Part shown: piece by piece, positions 1 through 6,350 of the stretch
Position numbering within the stretch: the first letter of the stretch is position 1
Layout: every line of letters starts with the position of its first letter
Source: Paludibacter sp.
GTDB lineage: Bacteria; Bacteroidota; Bacteroidia; Bacteroidales; Paludibacteraceae
Direction: 5' to 3'
Assembly: GCA_028748945.1 (NCBI GenBank)
Contig: JAQTOL010000194.1
Location: 1 to 6,350 of the forward strand
Length of the DNA stretch: 6,350 bases
Made by a program: the position numbers and the translations under genes
Notes under the pieces: model-generated
Database searches by the model: none
Seen by the model: the letters and a program-made list of their open reading frames with translations, nothing else
Told to the model about the DNA's origin: nothing

Positions 1-927
1 CAAAGTAGCATCATCCGAAAGCGATAAAACAGTGTAATTGATTGTGTAAGTGTTAGTTGTAGTTCCGTCAAGAGCTGTTACCAAAATAGAAGAACTGCCT
101 GAGCCGCTTGAAACATCAACTGCATCATTTCCTGATACAATTTCTCCATCAACCGATACTACAGCGGTAGGAGTTACCGAAGTAGTTCCTACTGGTAATA
201 TTGCAGTATAAGTAGTTGTTGAAGAGTTAAAAGCAGGAGTTATATATCCACTACTTAAAGTTATATTGTCAAGTGTTGCTGCAGTTGATACTTCGGTCAA
301 TGTAAAGCCATCAAATTTAAAGAAACCTGCATCTGCGTTTGGTGAGTACGAAAAATCATATCCCAATGCACTTCCTTTTCCATTTAATCGGAAACCCAAA
401 GTCAGATTTCCATCGGTTACCTGCGTAACTACAGAAATTTTTTTAAATGGACCGTTTTCAGCCGTTGATTCCGCATATCCGCCAAATGAATAGGTTTCGG
501 TTGCACCAAGAATTGAAAGGTTAGCTGGTGTATATGCAGGGTTGTCACTAGCTCCGTAAAGTGTAGATTTAGTGGTGGTACCTGAGGTGGCAAATAATCG
601 TTGAGTAGTTAAACGATTGGTGCTTACTGTTGCAAGTGATGTAACCTTGTAAAAACCATTTGTCAAACCGGTAAGAGCTTGCGAGCATTCTGCATCACCA
701 ATAGATGCATTCCAGATACCACATATATATGTGCCATCTTTAGTGGCGTCACCGTCAGTATTCGGTCCTAACCATGCATAGCCACTTGTTCCAGTCCAGG
801 TCCAACCTGTAAGATCACCTGTTTCAAAACTGGAATTTGTTATCAGGCTCGTCATGTCTGTTTGAGCTTTAACACTAAAAAAAGAACTAATTGCAAGTGC
901 AATTCCAAAAAGAGTTGTTGTTTTCAT
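1..927 (-). CDS. Secreted modular protein with carbohydrate-binding-like and cadherin-like domains (3' end outside window)
   Basis: The frame is open from an ATG at 927 to the window edge: 309 codons, no stop, so the C-terminus is missing. Residues 1-21 form a signal peptide (Lys-2, a hydrophobic stretch at 6-18, likely cleavage V-K-A|Q). Residues ~24-213 look like a jelly-roll carbohydrate-binding module: an N-S-S-F-E...G-W-T opening (31-42), G-F-Y-K-V (91-95), a closing F-K-F-D-G-F-T-L-T (203-211), and two cysteines (69, 81) that could pair. Residues ~217-300 match the cadherin-like beta-sandwich type (PF12733 pattern): A-T-L-D-N-I-T-L-S-S-G, P-A-F, T-T-T-Y-T and closing Y-T-I-N-Y-T. D-A-T-L at 306-309 looks like the start of a second copy. 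The protein is rich in Ser, Thr and Gly, as exported Bacteroidota proteins often are. It lies 40 bp after the GH31 stop with no promoter of its own recognised, so co-transcription is likely. A catalytic domain or sorting signal could lie in the unseen part. Export is well supported; sugar binding is inferred from fold-like motifs and context. Confidence 0.85.
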   Translation of the reverse strand, partial: MKTTTLFGIALAISSFFSVKAQTDMTSLITNSSFETGDLTGWTWTGTSGYAWLGPNTDGDATKDGTYICGIWNASIGDAECSQALTGLTNGFYKVTSLATVSTNRLTTQRLFATSGTTTKSTLYGASDNPAYTPANLSILGATETYSFGGYAESTAENGPFKKISVVTQVTDGNLTLGFRLNGKGSALGYDFSYSPNADAGFFKFDGFTLTEVSTAATLDNITLSSGYITPAFNSSTTTYTAILPVGTTSVTPTAVVSVDGEIVSGNDAVDVSSGSGSSSILVTALDGTTTNTYTINYTVLSLSDDATL

Positions 928-967
928 TTGATTGTGATTTAATTGATTAGTATAAATAGAGATTAAT

Positions 968-3358
968 TTATAAATTTAAAGATTTTGTTTTGCTTTTGTA
1001 TTTTACCGTTTTAGTAAATTTAACCGTTGTATTTACTCCGATTCCGTTTTGTGAACCGACGAGTACAATGTTGAATGTCCGGTTCTTAAGCATACCTTTG
1101 AAACTACCTTTTCGCTCTCCAATAGTCAGGGTTTGTGATTGATCGTCCCATTTCATAGTAATGGTAGAATACAAGCCTTTTTCGTAATTGTAATTGTCGT
1201 TTTCATCTTCGTATAAAGTAAATTCGCCATTAGCTCCCGGATAAATACGAATTTCCAGTTTGTCCCAATTTTTCTCAGCAGCATATTGAACTTTTTGACC
1301 CCAGGGCAAAATAGAACCGGCTTTTACATAAAGTGGAATAATGTCAATGGGTGCTGCTTTTTCAACTTCCTGGCCACCTTGTAGTTTTTCTCCTGTCCAG
1401 AAATCGTACCATTCAGAGCCTTTTGGCAAATAAACTTTCTGAATTTTTGCCGTGCTGAAATCTTCAACGGTTTTGCCCTCTTTTTTGCTTACGTACATAG
1501 CATCTGTAACAGGAACAACCAAAATGGAACTTCCGAACAAATACTCATTGTTTATGTCCTGTGTTTTTTTATCGGCAGCAAAATCCATAAATAAAGCACG
1601 CATAATACTTCCCGAATGATTGGAAACATTCCATGCGGTTGAATAAAGATAAGGCAACAACTGATAGCGTAAATTTATGTATTTTTCGATGGCATCAAAC
1701 GACCAATCGCCACGTTTGCCGAACTGATAAATTTCGCGGGGAGCATCTGTTCCGTGCGAGCGCATCATGGGTGTAAATGTTCCGAATTGCAACCAACGAA
1801 TGTAAAGTTCGTGATAGGTTTTTTCTTTCAATGCGTTTTCTCCGCCTTGTTTCCACAAGAAAAATCCTCCAATATCAGCATTCCAGTAAGGAATTCCGGT
1901 TAGTGTAAAGTTCAGACCGGCTGGAATTTGTTTTTGCAGGGTTTTCCAACTCGACACAATATCGCCCGACCATGAATTGGCTGCGAAACGTTGCTGTCCG
2001 GCAAAAGCTGAACGGGTAAGAATGCACACACGTTTACCGGAAGTGGTGGTGCGTTGATGCTCATAAACACCTCTGATATGTTCCAATGGGTATGCATTTA
2101 TAACAGAGCGATACGAACCAAGATAAGTTGGTTGGTCAAAGTCTGCATCTTTTACGTTGATATGATCCGGTTCGGACGAATCCAGCCACCAACCATCTGT
2201 ATTGAACGAGAAAACTCCATTGTTCAGGTAATTCCAATAAATGTCGCGGGCAACGGGATTGTATGGATCGTAAGGTTTTGTTCCCGATTTTGGAGGCCAG
2301 GTGTCGAAATTAATCATCATTTTCTTGTCATTCAACTCCTTGTATTGTTTGGTTTGCGGACCAAAGCCGGGCCAGGCCACTATCATCAGGTGAGCTTTCA
2401 AGTTGTGAATTTCATCCACCATGCCTTGCGGATCAGGATAAGTTGTTTTGTCGAAACTCATCGCATTCCAGTTACTGTCATTTCCCCAGTAACGCCAGTC
2501 CTGAATAATTCCATCAAGAGGAACTTTTAGCGCACGGTATTTTTCAACCACACTTACAATTTCTTCCTGGTTTTTGTAACGTTCCTTAGATTGAAAATAA
2601 CCATAAGCCCACAATGGCAACATAGGCGATTGTCCAGTCAGGTCGCGCATTTGGGCAACCACGCCATCGGCATTTCCACCATACATAAAATAGTAATCGG
2701 AGCAATTGCCCAACGATTCGAAAGAGGTTTCCTGAACATTATCGATGAAAGTGGTGGGAGCGTAATTGTCCCAAAAAATACCGTATCCTTTGATTGATAA
2801 GAAATAAGGAATACAGATTTTCATATTGTCGTTTTGCAGAAACAACTTCTGTCCACGTTGGTTCAACCTTCCGTTTTGTTGCTGACCAAGCCCGTAAATG
2901 GCTTCGTCTTTGTCCAACAAAAAGGCTTGACGAACCGTGAAAGATTCTTTTTTTACATCAAGAGTTGGTGTGAATTGTGTTCCGTAGTCTTTTTCGGTAA
3001 ACAATACGTTTCCTTTCAAGTCAGAATAGGTTACCTTTCCGGTGGTCAAGTTGAGGTCTACTTCCACTTTGTCGCTCTTCATCGAAACGACATCTCCTTG
3101 TTTGTTTACTGTAAAATCAGTCTTTTGTGGTGTTTTGATAACAGAAAGACTTTCCTTTTTGAAAGCGACTCCTTCAGGCGACTTCATAACCCGGACGATT
3201 GTAGGGCTAAAGAACTGGACTTCTACGTCCATCGACTGGAGTTTGGTTTTTACACCGGTAGTGGTTTTTTGATAATTCTGGGATGATAAAGAAGATAAGA
3301 AGAATAATCCCAACAGCACAGTACTCACGAATTTTCTTCTCATTGATGCGTTTTTCAT
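968..3358 (-). CDS. Secreted GH31 family glycoside hydrolase (alpha-xylosidase/alpha-glucosidase type)
   Basis: A complete 796-residue retaining alpha-glycosidase of family GH31, which releases alpha-linked xylose or glucose from oligosaccharide ends. Residues 1-26 are a signal peptide (basic R-R-K at 7-9, hydrophobic 11-22, likely cleavage near S26|Q27) with no lipobox cysteine, so a periplasmic location is expected. Residues ~35-230 form the N-terminal mutarotase-like beta-sandwich (Y-G-L-G-Q at 155-159; F-W-D-N at 195-198). The barrel spans ~245-580: Q-D-W-R-Y-W-G at 286-292, nucleophile D393 in D-G-W-W-L-D-S-S-E-P-D, acid/base D466 in W-S-G-D, and M-R-S-H-G at 532-536. Residues ~700-766 resemble the C-terminal DUF5110 domain. 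The PA14 insert of some secreted alpha-xylosidases is absent: F-W-D-N runs into D-Y-Y-F-M-Y-G (221-227) with about 20 residues between. M1 was chosen; M6 (ATG at 3343) would also leave a signal peptide, and neither has a clear Shine-Dalgarno site. The enzyme follows an HTCS regulator and its own putative promoter. The family is certain; the choice between xylosidase, glucosidase and transglucosidase is open. Confidence 0.95.
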   Translation of the reverse strand: MKNASMRRKFVSTVLLGLFFLSSLSSQNYQKTTTGVKTKLQSMDVEVQFFSPTIVRVMKSPEGVAFKKESLSVIKTPQKTDFTVNKQGDVVSMKSDKVEVDLNLTTGKVTYSDLKGNVLFTEKDYGTQFTPTLDVKKESFTVRQAFLLDKDEAIYGLGQQQNGRLNQRGQKLFLQNDNMKICIPYFLSIKGYGIFWDNYAPTTFIDNVQETSFESLGNCSDYYFMYGGNADGVVAQMRDLTGQSPMLPLWAYGYFQSKERYKNQEEIVSVVEKYRALKVPLDGIIQDWRYWGNDSNWNAMSFDKTTYPDPQGMVDEIHNLKAHLMIVAWPGFGPQTKQYKELNDKKMMINFDTWPPKSGTKPYDPYNPVARDIYWNYLNNGVFSFNTDGWWLDSSEPDHINVKDADFDQPTYLGSYRSVINAYPLEHIRGVYEHQRTTTSGKRVCILTRSAFAGQQRFAANSWSGDIVSSWKTLQKQIPAGLNFTLTGIPYWNADIGGFFLWKQGGENALKEKTYHELYIRWLQFGTFTPMMRSHGTDAPREIYQFGKRGDWSFDAIEKYINLRYQLLPYLYSTAWNVSNHSGSIMRALFMDFAADKKTQDINNEYLFGSSILVVPVTDAMYVSKKEGKTVEDFSTAKIQKVYLPKGSEWYDFWTGEKLQGGQEVEKAAPIDIIPLYVKAGSILPWGQKVQYAAEKNWDKLEIRIYPGANGEFTLYEDENDNYNYEKGLYSTITMKWDDQSQTLTIGERKGSFKGMLKNRTFNIVLVGSQNGIGVNTTVKFTKTVKYKSKTKSLNL

Positions 3359-3387
3359 TGCCTTTATAATTTTTAAAAATTTATAAG

Positions 3388-3415
3388 CAAAGATATTCTT
3401 ATCAAATCAAATCAA
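3388..3415 (-). promoter_or_regulatory. Putative Bacteroidota-type promoter for the GH31 gene
   Basis: Read on the minus strand, TATCTTTG (3395-3388) fits the Bacteroidota -7 consensus TAnnTTTG exactly. A TTG at 3415-3413 lies 17 bp upstream, within the range reported for the -33 element. Transcription would then start near 3382 and give a leader of about 24 nt before the GH31 ATG. The site is in the 104-bp gap after the HTCS stop codon, so the GH31 gene can be expressed separately from the regulator. This rests on motif and position only. Such short AT-rich motifs can arise by chance. Confidence 0.55.
3401..3415. repeat. Triple tandem ATCAA (TTGAT on the minus strand)
   Basis: Three perfect head-to-tail copies of the 5-mer ATCAA fill 15 bp directly upstream of the -7 element of the GH31 promoter and include its -33 TTG. 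On the minus strand this gives TTG at 5-bp steps, so more than one could serve as the -33 contact. The position suits an activator such as the neighbouring HTCS, which ends in an AraC-type DNA-binding domain, but a chance low-complexity run is also possible. The repeat itself is certain; its function is a guess. Confidence 0.5.
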
Positions 3416-3462
3416 TGGGTACGTTTTGTTGTTTTCTTTGGTATATGTCGTTGTTTATAACG

Positions 3463-6350
3463 TCATTCTTCTGGCTTCTTTCCATACTGTGCATATTGCG
3501 ATGGCGTCACACCAAAAGCTTCTTTAAAGTATTTGGAAAAATACTTAGGTGTATTAAATCCAACTTTTTCAGCCACCTCGGCTACTGGATATTGTCCTTG
3601 AATTAAAAATTGCGCAGCGCGTTTTAGTCGGATGGAACGTAAAAAGTCTGATGGTGCAAGTCCGGTAATGGATTGCAACTTTTTGTACAACACAGTGCGA
3701 TCCATTCCCATATCCTGACTGAATTGCTGAACGGAATAATCGGGATTATCCATGTTTTGCTCGATGCAGACCAATGCCTTTTGTATTAATTGTTCATCGA
3801 TAGAAGTGATGGTGATTTCCTTCGGGTTCACCTCTATTTTCTGTGAGAATTTCTCTTTGCGGCGGTTTTGCTGTTCAATCAATTTTTCGATTCTGAGCAA
3901 CAGAATATCCAGATTGAACGGCTTCGACAAATATTCATCAGCACCCGATTGATAGCCGGATAGTTTGTGTTCTTCGGACGAACGTGCGGTGAGCAAAATG
4001 ACCGGAATGTGTGAGGTGTGCAAATTCGACTTGATACGTTTGCACAGTTCCAGTCCGTCCATTTTGGGCATCAACACATCGCTGACAATCAAATCGGGTG
4101 ACATAGACTGTGCCATCTCTAGTCCGGTTTGTCCATCGGCCGCTTCAATTATTTCGTACTTTCTGGACAATTCGGCAACGAGGAAACCCCGTAGATCTTC
4201 GTTATCTTCCACCACCAAAAGTCGCTGTTTTGGGATTGCTTCAGTCGCTGTATCTTCTCCTGTAAGGACTTCCGGCAAAGATACATGAGCTTCCGTTTCT
4301 GATTTTTCGGGAGTCAAATTATCTTGAATTGTAACCGTGAAAACTGTCTTGATATTTGGTTGGCTCTCCACCGTTATTTCACCCGAATGCAGCTTCACAT
4401 ACTCTTTTACCAAATGTAATCCAATGCCGCTTCCACCCTGTGTGCCGGGCGATTGAAAGAAACGGTTGAACACGTTTGGCAAATCGTTTTCGGAAATTCC
4501 TACCCCGGAATCAACTACGCCCAACCGAATTAGACCCCTATTCTGCACATCAAACGTGTGCGAAAGTTGTACTGCGATAGATCCGCCCGGAGGAGTAAAT
4601 TTAAAAGAATTCGACAGTAAGTTATTGATTATCTTGTATAATTTGTCATTATCAAAATACATATACATTTCCGGCTGATCGGCAACGATAGAAAATTCTA
4701 TCTTTTTCTCCTCGGCTAATTTTCCAAACAAATCTTCGAACTGCCGCACAAATTCCACCATGTCGCCAAAAGTCAGACTTAGTTTTTCACCGCTTATTTC
4801 CAACCGTCTGAAATCCAGCAATTGATTTACCAAATTCTGCAAATCGCGGGCATGTCGATAAATCAGTCGTATTCTTGGTTCAAGTGCCGTATCGTTAATT
4901 TCATTCAAAACCGATTCCAATGGTGTAAGAATCAAAGTCAGTGGAGTGCGAAACTCGTGGCTCACGTTGGTGAAGAAACTAAACTTCATTTGATTCAGTT
5001 TCTCATCGTTTTTTCGGATTAATCGTTGATGCGTCCAACGTTTATAATTTATCAATGAAAGATAAATCAAAAGCAACAGAATGGTCATATACAGGAAATA
5101 AGCCAGCGGTGTTTTCCAAAACGGTGCTTTCACAACGATGGTGATAGTGGCATTTTCGGCCGTCCACTCTTTGCTATTGTTGGCTGCCTTAACCTCAAAA
5201 ACGTAAGTGCCCGGAGCCAGATTGGTATAGGTGGCATTACCGGTACCATTCTGAGCCACAATCTCACGCCAGTCGTCGTCAACGCCTTCCAACCGATAGC
5301 GGTAATAAGTTTGCGTGGGGTTCACATAATTGAGCGATGAAAATTCAATACCAATGAAATTCTGATTGTGCTTGAGTTCAATTTGCGAGGTAGTAGTAAT
5401 TGACTGCTTCAAAATCGTATTACCATCGTACGATTCGTCCGGTTTCACGTTTGTCCCCGAAAGCAGAAAGTTTGTAAACAAGGGTTTTTGCAACCGTTTA
5501 AAGACCCAGGGTTTGTAAATGTCAATCACATTGAATCCACTAATGCCGCCCATCAACAGCAATCCACGGCTTGTGGCGTAAATGGCATTGGCCGTAAATT
5601 CATTGCCAATTACCCCATCGAAATGATTGAAATTGGCAATTGAGAAATGAAGTTTTTTACCTTTATCCGTCACACTGATACGGGAAACACCACCGGAAGT
5701 TGTAACCCAAATCATTCCCTGTTTATCTTCCAAAACACTTTTTATGGAATTATTTACCAGACCATTATCGGTATAAAATGTATGAAATTCACGCCTTGCC
5801 GGCAGCCATGCACTTAATCCGTCTTGCGTACCAATCCACGTAATGCCCCGCTGATCCTGAAAAATACAATTGAATTGCTGGTTTCCATTTCGCAAAGGAT
5901 CCGTTTGAGGTCGGCTCAATTTATTCTGTTTGTAATCGTAGATAAACAATCCATCATTTCCTCTTCCCAAAAAGGTTTGAGAGCCAAAACTGATCAACTG
6001 GAATACAGTATTTAACTGATTATCTTTCTTAGTTATTGAGATGCGTTGATACTGACCCGTTTCAGGATTAAAAGTACCAAATCCTTCATTAGCTGTTATC
6101 ATAAAAAGTTGTCCGGTGGGCGACTCGTAAATTTGCAGAAAATACACATTCTTCAAATCGTATTTTCGAATCTTTTTATTTTCAATACAAAATAGCCCAT
6201 GATTCCAACTGCTTAGCCAAATCCGGTTTCGCGAATCTTTCGTCAACGAAATGCAGGCAATATCAGACGGAAGTCCCTGCCAAAGCGAAAGCGTGGTTGT
6301 TTCGGGAGCATAACTGTACAATCCTTTTGATGTGCCAACCATGATAGCAC
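3463..6350 (-). CDS. Hybrid two-component system (HTCS) sensor-regulator, 5' end outside window
   Basis: One polypeptide that senses a ligand in the periplasm and activates transcription in the cytoplasm, the usual regulator of Bacteroidota polysaccharide loci. The frame runs open through the right edge: codons before the ATG at 6342 read on as Ala-Ile without a stop. That Met sits inside a propeller blade (M-V-G-T-S-K-G-L-Y), so the true start, signal peptide and several blades are missing. Numbering from that Met: propeller blades ~1-275 (I-W-L-S-S-W at 41-46, W-I-G-T-Q-D-G-L at 169-176, I-W-V-T-T-S-G-G-V at 211-219, G-G-I-S-G-F at 265-270); Y_Y_Y domain ~321-390; membrane helix ~413-433; HisKA with H462 in S-H-E-F-R-T-P-L; HATPase_c with N-box N-N-L-L-S-N (573-578), D611-S-G-V-G-I and G-S-G-I-G-L (637-642); receiver ~706-823 with E712/D713, phosphoacceptor D755, T785 and K807; AraC-type helix-turn-helix ~855-955. 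All key phosphorelay residues are present. The family normally runs to about 1,300-1,400 residues, so roughly 350-400 are missing. Its likely target is the downstream GH31 promoter; the ligand is unknown. Confidence 0.96.
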   Translation of the reverse strand, partial: AIMVGTSKGLYSYAPETTTLSLWQGLPSDIACISLTKDSRNRIWLSSWNHGLFCIENKKIRKYDLKNVYFLQIYESPTGQLFMITANEGFGTFNPETGQYQRISITKKDNQLNTVFQLISFGSQTFLGRGNDGLFIYDYKQNKLSRPQTDPLRNGNQQFNCIFQDQRGITWIGTQDGLSAWLPARREFHTFYTDNGLVNNSIKSVLEDKQGMIWVTTSGGVSRISVTDKGKKLHFSIANFNHFDGVIGNEFTANAIYATSRGLLLMGGISGFNVIDIYKPWVFKRLQKPLFTNFLLSGTNVKPDESYDGNTILKQSITTTSQIELKHNQNFIGIEFSSLNYVNPTQTYYRYRLEGVDDDWREIVAQNGTGNATYTNLAPGTYVFEVKAANNSKEWTAENATITIVVKAPFWKTPLAYFLYMTILLLLIYLSLINYKRWTHQRLIRKNDEKLNQMKFSFFTNVSHEFRTPLTLILTPLESVLNEINDTALEPRIRLIYRHARDLQNLVNQLLDFRRLEISGEKLSLTFGDMVEFVRQFEDLFGKLAEEKKIEFSIVADQPEMYMYFDNDKLYKIINNLLSNSFKFTPPGGSIAVQLSHTFDVQNRGLIRLGVVDSGVGISENDLPNVFNRFFQSPGTQGGSGIGLHLVKEYVKLHSGEITVESQPNIKTVFTVTIQDNLTPEKSETEAHVSLPEVLTGEDTATEAIPKQRLLVVEDNEDLRGFLVAELSRKYEIIEAADGQTGLEMAQSMSPDLIVSDVLMPKMDGLELCKRIKSNLHTSHIPVILLTARSSEEHKLSGYQSGADEYLSKPFNLDILLLRIEKLIEQQNRRKEKFSQKIEVNPKEITITSIDEQLIQKALVCIEQNMDNPDYSVQQFSQDMGMDRTVLYKKLQSITGLAPSDFLRSIRLKRAAQFLIQGQYPVAEVAEKVGFNTPKYFSKYFKEAFGVTPSQYAQYGKKPEE

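Noticed and set aside
266..493. Plus-strand open frame of 75 codons
   Set aside because: It is antisense to the secreted modular protein, whose minus-strand frame has a signal peptide and recognisable domains.
965..976. 12-bp palindrome AATTTATAAATT over the GH31 stop codon as a terminator
   Set aside because: It is all A/T, without a stem-loop of any strength or a following T-run on the minus strand. Only 40 bp separate it from the next gene.
968..1020. Lysine-rich C-terminal tail of the GH31 protein as an unusual extension
   Set aside because: The V-K-Y-K-S-K...L ending resembles the normal V-x-Y-x-G-K-type close of GH31 proteins with a DUF5110 domain, so it is part of the usual fold.
2054..2530. 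Plus-strand open frame of 158 codons
   Set aside because: It lies wholly antisense to the conserved GH31 barrel, and its translation shows no recognisable domain. It is a shadow of the real gene.
2834..3286. Plus-strand open frame of 150 codons (and an overlapping 76-codon one)
   Set aside because: Antisense to the N-terminal half of the GH31 gene, with cysteine- and phenylalanine-rich low-quality translation and no domain. Not a gene.
3368..3381. Perfect 14-bp palindrome AATTTTTAAAAATT in the GH31 leader
   Set aside because: It is pure A/T with no loop, so it cannot form a stable hairpin, and such runs are common by chance in AT-rich leaders. Its closeness to the predicted start site was not enough to call an operator.
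3418..3462. Inverted ACGTT/AACGT pair after the HTCS stop codon as a terminator
   Set aside because: The arms are only 5 bp with a loop of over 30 nt and no T-tract. Not a credible structure.
6340..6342. ATG as the start of the HTCS gene
   Set aside because: It falls inside a propeller-blade motif, is not followed by a signal peptide, and the frame continues upstream to the edge without a stop. The gene is cut by the window and does not start here.

Overview
The window looks like chromosomal DNA from a glycan-degrading member of the Bacteroidota (class Bacteroidia). Three things point there: a hybrid two-component regulator fusing a periplasmic propeller sensor, histidine kinase, receiver and AraC domain in one chain; a TAnnTTTG-type promoter; and moderately AT-rich DNA with weak Shine-Dalgarno sites. 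The genus cannot be fixed from the sequence alone.

All three real genes lie on the minus strand, so transcription runs from the right edge to the left. At 6350-3463 is the C-terminal ~960 residues of a hybrid two-component system (HTCS) regulator, whose N-terminus is outside the window. A 104-bp gap (3359-3462) follows, carrying a likely promoter with a triple ATCAA/TTGAT repeat over its -33 region. At 3358-968 is a complete secreted GH31 glycoside hydrolase of the alpha-xylosidase/alpha-glucosidase type. After only 40 bp, at 927-1, comes the N-terminal 309 residues of a secreted modular protein: a signal peptide, a carbohydrate-binding-like beta-sandwich, then a cadherin-like beta-sandwich module with a second one apparently starting at the edge. 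It is open to the left edge.

The simplest reading is one end of a polysaccharide utilisation locus or a smaller glycan-response cluster. The HTCS would sense an oligosaccharide in the periplasm and activate the promoter at about 3388-3415, which drives the GH31 enzyme and probably the modular secreted protein as one transcript. No SusC/SusD pair is visible. The substrate is not determined; an alpha-xyloside or alpha-glucoside is suggested only by the GH31 family.

The plus strand holds no convincing gene. No RNA gene, CRISPR array, insertion sequence or clear rho-independent terminator was seen. I found no strong evidence for an undescribed system. The least conventional part is the modular secreted protein at the left edge.
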